DNA of 64,000 nt, from assembly GCF_030867145.1 (NCBI RefSeq), contig NC_134415.1, positions 15,726,417-15,790,416 of the forward strand, given 5' to 3'. The notes under the pieces are model-generated. The model was not told where the DNA came from and ran no database searches. It saw only the letters and a list, made by a program, of their open reading frames with translations. The position numbers were made by a program, and so were the translations under genes. This document shows, one piece after another, positions 1 through 12,300 of this stretch (positions within the stretch are counted from its first letter, which is position 1; each line of letters opens with the position of its first letter). The stretch comes from Opisthocomus hoazin (Eukaryota > Chordata > Aves > Opisthocomiformes > Opisthocomidae).

Positions 1-1090
1 CCAGTCAACACCTGAAGTCATCTTCTGATGCCAGTTACAGGCATGTCTGTGGACTGAAGCTGGGGCATTTGCAGGGAAGATGCAGGTCTAGAAGATGTGC
101 TCACAGCGTGTCAGGTTCAGGCTCCTGGCAGAGCAGCAAAGCATTTCCTCCATGCTGACCGTGAGTGAAGCAAGCATGCGCGTACCTCCCTGACAGAGAA
201 ATACAGCTCTTTGGTACAGGGACAGTCTGCTGCTAATTAGGCTGGAAGGCACAGGTACCCTGGTCTCTAGTGGAGTGGTACCTCATTGTTTTCATTAAGG
301 TAAAGCATGGGAAGTTCATGCAAGTAATGTATGTTAACCCTGTCTGGTTCCTTTTCGCCAGACCTCTGTGGTGCTATTTTCTGGCACAAGGACCCAACAC
401 AGACAAGGGAGATGGAATTGCTTCAGCGCACCCTTCTGCCGTCCTTATGTTGGGTAGTGCTTTCCAAGACTATCCTTGCTGTACTGCTTGAGGAGTATCT
501 AAGTAATCTTGTCATGATTGGTAGGAATTGGATCATCATCTAAAGCCAATTGGGAGGAGAAGTGAGAGAAGCAGGTGATGACCGGAGCTGAATGAGAAAT
601 CACTCATGCCAGACCCATGCCTGTTCTCAAGCCGAAGCTCAGCATCCATCTGGGCTGAACACAACCCTGTACTCATTCAGGAACACTAAGAGGACTGAGA
701 CATACAGTGGGAGCCAGCCACATCCCACATCCCTACCAGCTACTGTGCCAGCATGTAACCGCTCTCCAAACAGCATGCTGAGACTCCACCTGCACTTCTT
801 TTCTCTCATCCCAGAACCCATGAATTTCCTTACCAGCTGCATCGTTCAGCCATCTGTAGTGTCTGGTGGAGGAAACCTTAGAGCACTTTTTCAACTGCTT
901 GGTCCCTGCCAGTGTCAGTTCTCCGGTCACCTTCAGAGCAACTGTTCAGCAGCATCTCCTTGCTTTTTTGGGTACCTTCAGAAATGAGGTAGTCAGAGGT
1001 GCTCTGCAGAATATCCCCCTTCTTGTCCTTCATTATGAATTGCCAACCATTTAATCTTCAACTTGTCATTATTGTTTTTTTTAATTTTAC
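1..1090. other. Non-coding DNA, no recognisable feature
   Basis: No gene, RNA or repeat is recognisable here. Several overlapping open frames of 60-131 codons occur on both strands (the longest at 592-987, plus). None resembles a known family or has paired splice sites, and they overlap each other in conflicting frames, which is expected by chance. The stretch ends at the 3' tail of a reverse-strand CR1 element. Confidence 0.6.
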
Positions 1091-1655
1091 ATAATCACAG
1101 AATAGTTGACATTGGAAGGGACCTGTGATCATCAAGTCCAACTCCTCTTTGCTCAAAGCAAGGTCAGCTAAAGCAGGTCAGGACGTTGTTCAGGTGGCTT
1201 TGAATATTGCCAAGGGTGGAGACTCCACAGCCTGTCTGGGAAAGCTGTACCAGTGTTTGATCACCCTTACAGTAAAAATTTTTTTCCTATGTTTAAATGG
1301 AATGTCTTGTGTTTCAGTGTGTGCCCATTGCCTCTTGTCCTTTCAGTGGCTGTCACCACACTGCTGGCTCACAGCTAGCTTCAGGTCCACCAGGATCCCC
1401 AGAGCCTGCTTTCCAGGCGGTCAGTGCTCAGCATGTCCTGGCAGGTGGGGTTGTTCCTTCTCGGGGACAAGAGCTTGCATTTCCCTTTTTCAGACTTTGT
1501 GAGTTTCCTGTTGGCTCATTTCTCCAGGCTGTCAAGGTCCCCAGGAATGGCACCAAAACCATCCGATGTATCAACCACTCCTCCTGGTATCGTACCATCT
1601 GCAAGCTTGCTGATGGTGCAGTCTGCCTCAGTATCTAGGTTATTAACGAAGAACA
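1091..1655 (-). mobile_element. CR1 LINE fragment, 3' end, reverse strand
   Basis: The left edge starts with ATCACAGAATAG and a TTGGAAGGGACC block, which is the reverse complement of a CR1 3' terminus. It continues through the conserved CR1 3' region: the 'gtccaactcctc' block, 'gagactccacag', 'cagtgtttgatcacccttac' and 'tgtgcccattgcctcttgtcc'. From about 1340 it matches the reverse complement of the ORF2 C-terminal coding region, including the 'accatctgcaagcttgctga' block that encodes the FADDT area on the minus strand. Compared with the usual CR1 layout, 100-200 bases between the 3' region and the coding part appear to be missing near 1340. The coding portion carries many substitutions and is not functional. 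The 5' end is truncated, as is normal for CR1. The right edge near 1655 is approximate. Confidence 0.88.
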
Positions 1656-2075
1656 ATCAGGTATTTCAAATGCTGCTAGCTTTTATCCACTGGAAGCTCA
1701 TTTTCTCATTTGTGCATTTTATTTATGGATATCCTATTTGTAGAAAGTAAATCCAAATGACTGTCCATTATTCACCTTTAGATGCAACCTAAAGCCATGG
1801 GATATTAAGTGAATCATAATCCAACAAAATTTGGAACAGAGTATTTCCAAGAAAGTAGGGTTTTTTTCAAGATGAACCTCATGGGACAACATTTAGAAGA
1901 ACACTAGGACTTATTTTTGACTAAAGTTTCTCTACAGAAACAGTCTGTTTTCTAAAGAGGGTTTTGTGGCTAAAACACAGAACAAACATACAAAAAAAGA
2001 ACAAAGGATACACTAAAGGATACTCCCTAGCCCTGAAGTAAAATCTAGAAATGCTGGAAATAGAATGTTCCCGCA

Positions 2076-2076
<1 letters not shown>
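1656..2076. other. AT-rich non-coding DNA
   Basis: AT-rich sequence between the CR1 copy and the A/TA microsatellite. I see no gene, RNA or repeat signature. Confidence 0.55.

Positions 2077-2135
<59 letters not shown>
2077..2135 (+). repeat. A(33) run followed by a TA dinucleotide microsatellite
   Basis: An uninterrupted run of 33 A (2077-2109) passes directly into about 13 TA units, then into AAATGCATG. No LINE or processed pseudogene body precedes the A-run: the upstream 60 bases are ordinary AT-rich DNA. It may therefore be a simple-sequence expansion rather than a retroposon tail. The length is likely to vary between individuals and to be hard to sequence accurately. Confidence 0.97.
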
Positions 2136-2140
<5 letters not shown>

Positions 2141-2787
2141 CATGTATATAAAAATGAAAGAAGTTATATTTTCACTTTCCATCCAGCATGAGCATAGCCT
2201 AGCTTTGGCAGCTGCTGAGTATTGTACATGTTTTCATGCTAATATAGCTTCATTCTGTTGATGCAAACACGTGTGCAAAAGACAAGAGATGGCTCTAAGG
2301 TGGGGTAGTTACCATTTCATACACAGACAAGCTTGTAAAACTCTCCCATGTAAGAGGCAGAACAGCAGCCAGAGGCCAAGAGCTCCCATCCTCTTTCCTA
2401 GCAATAAACAAGGCCCCAAAATCTCTCTGATAATGTTGGTCTTCATTTCTGTCCTACCACAACCATCTCTTCCTTTTTTGTCCTGTGCTTTGTCACACTC
2501 GTTATCATTCTCAATCCTGAGCAAGAATGGGGCAAAATGTAACTCTTGTTTGTTCCTTTTTGTGTTCCCAGGCCATGTTCCTGTTTGATTAGTAGCGTTT
2601 CCTTTTTCCTGTCCTTTGTTTATTACTATAACACATGTCCTGTTTATCAGTTTATAGTAAGCAGACAAAAATAATGTTATTTAGAACTTACAGAGCCTTC
2701 TGTCTTGGAAGTGCTGGAGGTTCAACGACACAAAGTGTTTGAGTCTTACACTCCTTCCTGATGTCTCAGCTTCCTCCTCCTCTGCTT

Positions 2788-2799
2788 CCCCCCCCCCCC
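2788..2799 (+). repeat. Poly-C run of 12
   Basis: Twelve consecutive C inside a CT-rich stretch of about 90 bases (2750-2840). This is simple-sequence DNA with no coding significance. Confidence 0.95.
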
Positions 2800-4660
2800 A
2801 CTTCACAATTCTGCTCCCTTTGTCATCACACATCTTTGCTTTTCACTCACCCCAAAACCCTTCAGTCACCCAATCTTCTTATGTCTGGCAGTGGAAACTT
2901 AAGTATTTGTCTAAAAGGAGGGAAAGAACCACAGAAAGGGGCCATAGTGCAGCCAGTGTAAACATAAGCTTCACAGTGGAAAAACCCTCTTGCTCCAGCA
3001 TCACTGGTAAGAGAAACAAAGTTGGATTCCACTCTCCTGTGGAAGGACGTGTGCAGGGAAAGCCAAACCACTGAGTGAAACTGAGCCCATTGCTGGGCAT
3101 TCACTCAAATCTGGATTAAAAATTCTAGATCTAAAAAATCAGAAATACTGCTTTTGCTTCCTCATGGCCTGAGGACATTTAGGCTTTACATTTTCAACCT
3201 TCTGGTTATAATACTGAAGACTATTGTTTTTAAATTACTCTTTTCATTTTTAACAAAAGCTCACATTCACAGGTATCAGCCTGACAACAGCATCTGGAGC
3301 TTTAAAAAACCAGGACTTGCAGATACGGCCCCAAATACCAGAGCACCCTGCCAGCAGAGAGCCCTGTCTGCCTTCAGCACAGTGGGATGCCGCTGTTTAC
3401 TCTGTGCCTCCAATTGCCATGAATTTGCTAGAAGTCTGGAAGCAAGTTATCCTTGTTTCTTCGTACATCAGGTTCTTCGTGTGCCAGCCACACCAGTGTC
3501 CCCCAAATGTACACAAGCAAAGAAACCGGAGATCTTCTTTAGGCCTGCCAGAGACATTCCATACAAATATTCAGGGCACAGCTGCCTTAAGAATTTATGT
3601 AAATGTACAGCTTACAGCTTCATACCTAGTCCCAACAGGACAGTGCATTATAGGAAAATAAATGCCTGTCTTCATACCCAACGTGAAGGTTATTCCTTCC
3701 ATCCACAGACAGTTACACCACAGGGTGCAGAGCCACAGACCAGCAAGCTGTGGCCTCCTGTCCTCAGGAGCTCTTTGGAGACCACCAGCAAGTAGCTGTT
3801 TGTTACTGCTCTGCTGGCCGTGGCCACCACAGGCTGCTTCCTACTGCTGCGGAGTCCTGGAGAGCTGTCTCCAGTATATCGCTGCTGCTCCTCCTTCACT
3901 CCTGGCTTCATCCTGACAGCAGTCCTGTCTCGTCTGGAGGGATTACTGGAGGATTTTGCAGCCTGGAGGTTGGAAATGGAGAGTAATGTAACATTTAGCA
4001 ATGAACCTGACAGTTCATTGCAGCAAATGAGACCTCATAACCAAAAGGCTTAGGTTGTAAAGGGGTATCAAGAGCCATAATTTTCATTTCTCGTGGTGTA
4101 AAAATAGCTCTACTTCTTGCTAACCACTTACTGTCTGTATAAACTTTTTATCTTATTAGCAGCTTAAAGCATTATTGAGAAAAAATTATGTCTGTCCAAA
4201 AAGTGAAGATGCCTAAAGACAGAATTCAGATCAGGTGAGACAAGGAAGGACCATACCAAGGAAGACAGATGTATCCTCTCACAATGGCTTTTCTTATTCA
4301 AACATTCAAGGAGATACTTAAAAGAGAGCTGGGAGAAGCTATCTGGTTGGAACCATTGTTTGCTGCAAGTCCATTATGGACATTAGTCACAGTAGAGTGC
4401 CCAAAAATATTTCTGTATTAATAACCTGAGTCCAGCATACGGAGCTTTACAGTGACAAAAAAAAGCTGTAGTATGCGATGACATGTAACAAGTGAAGTTT
4501 TACAATCCCTCGAACTGAAGTAACCGAAGGCACAGGTAGTTTATAGACAGCACTGCCAAGCTTTGGTACTTGTAAGTCACCTAAATAAGCAACTTCAGTT
4601 AACTTTTCTAAAGAAGTTTTCCATTTATGTGCTTATTAGCTAAGATAATGATGCTAGCTA

Positions 4661-4695
4661 TTTAGGTGCCTAATTATAAATTTAAGTGTCTAACC
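4661..4695 (+). repeat. Short direct repeat, 20-base period
   Basis: Two imperfect units, TTTAGGTGCCTAATTATAAA at 4661 and TTTAAGTGTCTAACC at 4681, are spaced exactly 20 bases apart. Motifs of the 'TTAGGTGCCTAA' type occur in old sauropsid repeats. I cannot assign this to a named family by eye. Confidence 0.5.
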
Positions 4696-7600
4696 TGAGG
4701 TGTAAGTTCCTTGTCAGGTCTTGTAGTCAAGCACTGAAAGGAGGGTGACTGCGATCCAGAGCACTGCATTCCTATCACTTGACTGGATGTTCAAGAATAC
4801 AATAAAAAAATATAATTGCGGGGTAATAAATTCTTGCCTTGAATGTTTCCATTTTCATAGGCATTCTTGTCTTGAGTGTTTTCACAGGCATTGATTTCCC
4901 TCAGGTAAAAATATATGCACCGAAGTCACATTTACATTTTTGTCTAAGTGTTGCCACCCTCTGTTTTCCAATAAGTTTTTATGCCTTTTCTTAATGATAT
5001 GTAATTTATAGCGAGTTTTATGCTTCAAAGGAAACACATAAAATTCTGTTTATTATCCCATTCTGTATTTGTCATTGAGTTCAGCTTGTCCCACCATGGC
5101 ATTGAATAGTCATTTGCTAACAACTTCGTAGATAATCACCAGTTTCATCTCCAAGACTTAAAATAGTTCAGGGTGGTGCTTGTGAGTTTTTGCATATACA
5201 TGCATACCCTTCCCCTGCCCTCAACAAGCCACAGTTAACCACAGACAAACCTCCACATATCTAAATATCGTTTTTCCTTGCACGACAGCGGGAAGATGTC
5301 CTGAGTCACCCCAGCACGCTCTTTTTCTTTTTCTCTGAAACTGTACAATTAGCATCTGTTTTTAGTACTTAGAGTTCAGACGGCAGGGGATACAGAGAAC
5401 TCCCTGTTGTTGGTTGTTGCTATGGTCTGGTGGGCAGTAGTGTGCAGAACTGCAGCCAGCAGAAAGAACGATAGGGATCACTCTTCCAGATACAACCCCA
5501 CATTTTTTACCTGTTAGGCTCCTTTTTCCTAGGCAAAAATAAAGCCCTTTGGAGATGGAGATTTATGAGTCCCAGCAGAGGGGTGAGCAGTGCTCTGTCC
5601 GCAAGCCATGGATGGCGGGGAGAACAGGGAAGGTATAAGAAGGCACAATATTTGTGCACAGCCAGTTATTATCAATTCAGGGCTTGGGTCCACAGCAGAA
5701 GAAAAAAACCCTCACCTCCACCCCAGCACAGAGGGAACACACTTCACAGAAAGATTTGTGTTTATTTCTTAGGAGTTTCCTCTCCATTTCCACTTGTAAA
5801 GCTCCTGAGGATTGCTGCAGGCAGGCCACCACGGGCACTCTGAGCTGGTGATGTTTTGTACGTGGTTTCTGAACTCTTAAAAGAGTAGTTTATGGGGCTG
5901 CACAAAAGACAGGGAGAAGGATGAGGGTAAAAGTAACAGCTTCGGAAAAGGACACTTCTCAACCCTTTTTAAGGTCAATAATTCGATGTTATCCACAAAG
6001 GGCTCAAAAGTAAAATACATCTCTGATATTGCATCTAATTATCACCTAAAGCTCAAGTCTGTTTGTGCTAGTTTTGAATTGCACAAAGCAGATTAAACAA
6101 CTCCTACCACCATTCACTGGTTCCCAGCTAGGTTCTTTAAGTACAGCTCAGGTTGGCGAGGCGTTTGTGTACCTCATTGCTTTACCAAACCAAGCGCATT
6201 ACGCAAGTGTTTCAGCATGGAGACACAGTTACAAACATCGTGCAATCCAGTGTGCCCCAGCTCCACAGGAGGTTCCTTCCAAGAGAAGTGGGCAGTAAGT
6301 GATGCCCTGGAGTAATGCGTGTGAGTGTGGCTGTGGAAGGGGAGAGACAACAGTGGAGTGAGGAGCGAGGAGCCAGGCACTGGTCTTTGCCAGGGCTCCC
6401 TAGTGCTGCAAGTGGCCACGGAGACATTGGCATGTCAGCCTTGGTGCTCCCAGGTCCTGGAGAACAAGCTGAATGTATGAATTGGTGGAATCCTGGCTGA
6501 AATCTGTAGGCCAGTTCACATATTTAAAATGGGATATAATCTTACAATTCTGCAATATGTGCTAAGGAACAGGGAGGATCATTCTTAAAAGTGCCACGTG
6601 TTTCCTATCACAACATCCAATGCAATAGTTTTCAACTGTGCAGCCACTACGACCTTAACAACGCACCACTGATGGGTGGGTTTACAGTTTTTCTGCTCTT
6701 CCAGTCAGCTATAGCTACGGTTTCATTGCAGCATTTCGCTTACGGATTGAATGAGTGATGATTTTACTTGACATACGCTCCTACATACGATACTTCAGTT
6801 GTGCAAGTAATGACACATGGGCATAGCGACCCAGTTCTTTCCAGTTATTGTAAGGTAAGCCTAGGCCACAGATGCCCGCATTTTCCAAATGTTTGCTGCT
6901 ATTGTGTAGATTGCTTTGACTCCTCTCTCACCTTTAGTCAGCCATTTTGTCATTGGATGCAAGCTTTGTATGTGAAGCAAAGTTTTCCCTGCTCTGTTTC
7001 TGTCAAAGCAGCCAGAGAGGCAATGATAAATAGCCCAACTGGTTGCACACATTTTCATGAACAGAGAGCCAAACTGGCTTACATTATACCAAGCATCTGT
7101 TGGATTGAGGAAGGAGGAAGTGTTTGTGTATTTGACTACACATCCTTTTCAAGAGGATGAGATATTTTGGTGTCAAACCACATTAACAGTTAGACAAGAT
7201 GGTATGTCCATGCTTTTCTGAACATCCAGCCCCAAAAATTGTGAAACAGCAGTTCTATTCCCAATTACTTTGGGTCATACTGGGCTTGTCTCTAACACAC
7301 GTGCAAATTCACGTAGACTAGTCTTCTGCATGTCTTGTGGCAGGAAAAGACATAGTCACAGACGCTGAACTTCTAATGCCTGTTGCTGTGTGAAAAGTAG
7401 TAGAAATCAAGGTCATTTCCCATTCCTTCAGTAGACTCTCTCCATAGAGGTTGCTATGACTTTCGTTGAAAAAACAGCGTGTGTGATTATAGCATGTCAG
7501 CAAGAAAGATGTTGCCTGTAAATTTTATGACCCACAATTAAATTACATGCATAGCTTGTTCCAGTTTGCTGCTGAATTCCAAAGAAGTGGAATCAGAAAC

Positions 7601-9303
7601 TGTGCACTGGAGACTAGTGAGACCCAGCTCTAGCATATACTGTGCCTCTGGGGTTTTACTCTTGCCATATGGTTTGCTGCTAGGCCTTAGGACTCGCCTG
7701 TTCTGGATTTGAGACCAGCCCCAGGGGCTGATACTGCTTTCCATCATGGGGTCCAGTCATGTGGGCATCAGTAGGACTCTACAGTTTATCTAGTGAGTTC
7801 AATGAAAATTCTTCAATCCAGTCAGTAGCACCAGACTGAAATGCAGATTAACAGGAGCGTTTCAGCGATCTTGGAGCCTGTAATGTGGTGGCTTTCATGT
7901 TGCAGATGGAATGTGGCATGGCAGATAGATACCCACATTTCAAGCAGAGATCGCAATCTCAATTGCAATGCCACCAATCTCAGTATGATTGGAACTTATT
8001 TCATTTAGGATTTCAAAGGATGGTTGTCAGTAAAATGGTTCCTCTATCTACTACAGACATGGCATAACTTCAAAATTGTTTATATTAAGGTTATTTTGTT
8101 ATCCCATTTATCTGAAGAATCCTTCCCAGAGAAGCTTAGCATAGCAAAACTACAAGCAACTATCTAGTATTTGAGTGGTTCAGCAGAGCATTCTTACCAA
8201 GAAAAAGCTTAGTGTTGACCCTGCTAATTAATAACCATCTTTCTAAAGATCAAAGAATGGAACCTGATCAGGAACAGATGCTGTTGTGTGTGGTTATTTA
8301 CATTTTCCTGTCTGATATCCTAACATGCTTTTAATGATTTATCTCCCTTTTGCAAAGGGTAGTTCTGTGGTTTTATGAAAGAAAATCGATGTGTCTTTTC
8401 TTGGCACATGACTGCATACCTAAGATTGTGCTGCCCTTGATCTGTACATGGAATTTTCCCCACTAATTTCATACAACTTGTATGACCACAGTCCAGCAAG
8501 GTAAAAATCCTGCTGTCCTTGGGGAGCTTTTCCTGGGGAACGATGGGACACCAGTGATACTCCACTTGGCAACAGGGTTGCAGGTCTCAGCCATAAAAAC
8601 TGCACAGCACTTGTAACACAAAGGCTTCCACCTTTGCCCTCCTGCAGGGGTTAAGTCATGGACATTAGGGTGGCATGTCCCAGTTCTCCCCATGTTGGTC
8701 TCTGCAGAAAAATCTGGTGTTCCAGATGCTTCAAGACAGTAGGTGCTGTTGCTGACTTAGGCTGGATAAACGACATGCCCAAGCAGTAAGAGCCTCTTAT
8801 CACTGTGTTTATGTCAGTAAGCCGAGTTCAGACAGGCAGCCCCATTAAGGAAAAGTAAATTCTGCTTCAGCTGAAACTGGACAAAACCTTTATGTTGGTG
8901 AAATTTAATGGTGCTGAGCTCAATTCCCATTTGGAGAAACTGAAAATAATGACTACAAACCTATTTTTAAAAATATAGCAATTGATATGCAAATAGCTCA
9001 GAGAGAAGGCAGAAAGATGCCAGAAATCATGGCAGGGGAGTAGGTGGGAGAGAATAGATAGTGAGACAGGACTTACTCTAAGCTAGATTTTGTCTGCATG
9101 CATACCCTGTATGTAGGCCACCCACCCATGACATGTGATTTTGGAAGAGTGTTATTCTACCCCTTACACATAGCACTGGCTTTCCCTGTAACTAGGAAAA
9201 CATTTATTTTAAAAATTGAATCAACCCTGACTAAAACATGGGTTTCAGTTACAGGAAATATAGGTTCATGAACTCCAGCTAGATTTCTGAACCCTGCCAT
9301 CTT

Positions 9304-9327
9304 AAAAAAAAAAAAAAAAAAAAAAAA
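9304..9327 (+). repeat. Poly-A run of 24
   Basis: Twenty-four consecutive A preceded by ...CTGCCATCTT and followed by TCACATG. The upstream sequence shows no recognisable gene-derived or SINE body, so this is recorded as simple sequence. A retroposed copy of an unrecognised transcript is not excluded. Confidence 0.95.
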
Positions 9328-12300
9328 TCACATGTCTGCAAAACTCTCAAGCTCCAGGCAGCTTACCTGTCTCTCTGGATCACCATGCAAACTCCCCAGT
9401 AAGTGGTTTCAAACTGCATATGAGGCAAAATAGTTGCTAATACTAACTATTAACCAATATAAAAAGAAGAAAAAAAGGTAAAATAGGTACTGGCACTGTC
9501 GCAAGTAGTAGAGCTACATAATTCTTCTGTACTAAGGCAGTAATTATGAACACGGCATCAAAAAACTCATGGTGTTCTAGACAACTATTAGTGCTAAACT
9601 GGGACAAGTCCAAGTCTTGCAAAGTGAGATTAAGAAAGCTCTTCCATGCCTTCCATTCCTTTGCAATCCTTATGAGTTGAGATCTGTAGTGCCGGTGCAG
9701 TTACCTCTCCCTCCTTCCCCATAAATAGAAGGTTTTGCCAACCAGTGCAACATCTCTGGCCACTGCTGAATATCTGCAGCAGCCGGGGCACGGTGTGAAC
9801 TCATGGGACACCTGGGGAGGACTTCTGCTGCATCAAGAGCCCTTGGTGGTCCTACCCTGGCAGGGCAAACAGTGTTAACAAAATAGCCTCCAGATAAACA
9901 AATGCACATGTATCTTCCTCATTGGTATGCAAAGCCTTGACAGTGCTCTTTTCCATACCATTGTTCGCAGAGTACAGCTTATGTTTTCCCTGCTGAGTGT
10001 AGCTATTTTAGCAACGTGCTCTTGCTTCTACATGTGTGCATGGCAGTCCCCAGAATGGGGTAGTCGCTGATTCATGACAGAAGAAGGTTTAGTTATTCGA
10101 AGCATTTTACCTCTGCTGAATGCTTTGCAGCTTTCTGAAGACCCATATCTATGTAGCCAACTGCTATTAAACATTGTGTGGGTGAAGTTTCAATATAAAC
10201 CAAAAACAAACCTCATTTTAGTCTCACACCACTTTTACATCACTACAGCCTCACAAATTCAAAGCCCTCAGTGACTTGAGCTGTAAGTGGAATCAAACCT
10301 GTTGCTTCAAGTCTATAAAAATTAAAAGAAAAGGTTAATAACTCTTATCTTCATGCAATTACTTTGTATTGCACCTGAGAAGAAGAAAGAATAAGAACTC
10401 TTTCCCACTACTTCTGGAACTTCCATTTGTTGTAAACGGTTTTTTCATCTTTTCCCCAAACCCCGAGTTGCAACTTTTGACAAGGTCACTTCTTCCACCT
10501 CAAGCCTGCCCAGAATCAGTCAGTGCACATGTAGCTTGACAGTATATTGGTTTGACCTGGATGTGAACAAGCAAGAGTTCAACTGGTCGCATCTGAGAAC
10601 ATCTGGCACTTGGGGCACAGCTTTCAGTATTGTTTGTGCCTATTAATTCAAACATGCCCCTGTGAATTCTGCAGCTGCGTCTTCCCTGCGTAGCGAGGCC
10701 CATCTCCTGCGTATATACAAGGACCTCGGGAGGTTTGCCACGTTCAAGAACAAGGCTGTTCTGTTTGTTGTGGATGTTTACGTGACCAGATATACTCTGC
10801 CGAACAGTACTTGAAAAATATCTGTGGCATGTGCTTCATCCCAACCACTCATTCCCTTTCCTTGACCTGCCCTTTGTGGAGAGCATGGAATGTTAAACAT
10901 TTCTTGTTGGTCTGCCCAGCCTCTGCTTTATTTACACTTACTTTCCCATTCCCTGATGCTGGGGCACCTTTCAGGATATTTTCTTTTCTGCTCAATGTAA
11001 CAGAGTGCTGGTAGGGTCAGATTCTTCAGCAGTAAGGAAGCGGACCTTGGCTATTAAGGCTGGAGTCTGTACGCACTGAAGCTGCATGTAAAGTCACAGG
11101 TAAAAAGTAGCAAAGAAAATTAGGAGTTAATTAATGCTTTGTGACTTGCTGAGCATTTACTTTACAACACATGCCTTTTTCTGCTGCTCTGCAAGGAAGT
11201 ATTTTCGAAACAGTAGGTAAAGATCAGTTCTGATGGAACATTTCTTCTTGATGAAAACAAGTTTTGTGCTCTCAAAACCCTCTAGTTCAGTAATCGCAGA
11301 ACCATGTCTGCTGCATTTAGCAGAGATTACATAGCAAAGAACAACCCTTACAGCAGAATAGGTAAGACCCTGCACTTTCAGTCAAACTAGTTTATGGATT
11401 TTATCTTAAACTGTTATAGCAAAACTAAACTGTCTGGACACTTTCTTAAAAGTCAGCCAGGTTTCTTCCAGTTTCAGTAAGACCACTTAGAAGCTGCTTT
11501 AAAATAAAATAGAACAAACTAAAATATAACTCTGTGCCACCTTTTGCATCAGATTTGCCTGTAGATATTCTTGTATGTATATGAGGAAGGTAAAGAATCA
11601 GGGAGAAGCTGATGGATGGGAAACAGAGCAGTGTCCATCACTCAGAAATTCCCAGTTAAATAAGGATTCAGCTCTTCCCACAGACTTCAGCTACCGCCTC
11701 AGAATTCAGCTACTTTCAAAGCCTTACGTCACCTCTTTGTTAGATGCTGTAGTGTCAGAGCTCCGTATATGTTGCTTATTTCTAGTTTCAAAAGCTATTT
11801 ATTCTAAAAGCAGCTGCCATCTTTCCTTCTTCTGAGTTACTCTTTGCATTAAGAGCAAACTGTGAAAGAGGAAAGATATTTTCAGCAATGAGGTTGCAAT
11901 AGAACACTGATTTTAAAGGGGAATCCATACAGAAGTGTGGAGTAGCTTCCATAACTTTTAAAAAGTACTTGACTCATCGTAAGTCATGTTAGATTTGAGC
12001 TCCTGTAAGCCCACCATAATGGTCTCTCACATATAATGTACAACATCAAAAATATTGGTGCTGCATGGATCGTAATCACACCTGAATTACTTTTGAAAGT
12101 TCATACTCTTGAGTCTAAAATACGATTAATACATTGCTATTAGTGGATTAGGTTCTGTTATCCTTACTCATTTTGAGTAGAGGTTGCAGACCAAAACAAT
12201 CCTATTGGAAGTAAACAGATGACTGATATAGGAGCAGGCGTAGAAATGGGGCCTCACTTTGCCTCCACTGGGTACAAATTAAATCTTTTTAGTATTAAGA

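Larger units (their letters stand above)
2136..9303. other. Intergenic DNA without supported genes
   Basis: About 7 kb with no gene I can support. It contains a run of 12 C within a pyrimidine-rich stretch (2788-2799) and a 213-codon open frame at 3154-3795 on the plus strand. That frame is the longest in the window outside CR1, but it shows no known domain. A short direct repeat lies at 4661-4695. The remaining open frames are short and mutually overlapping. Confidence 0.55.

Noticed and set aside
2077..2135. CRISPR-like or satellite array
   Set aside because: It is only a mononucleotide run plus a dinucleotide microsatellite. No spaced repeats are present anywhere in the window.
9304..9327. 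Poly-A run taken as the tail of a processed pseudogene or SINE
   Set aside because: No gene-derived body, RNA polymerase III box or target-site duplication is recognisable upstream.
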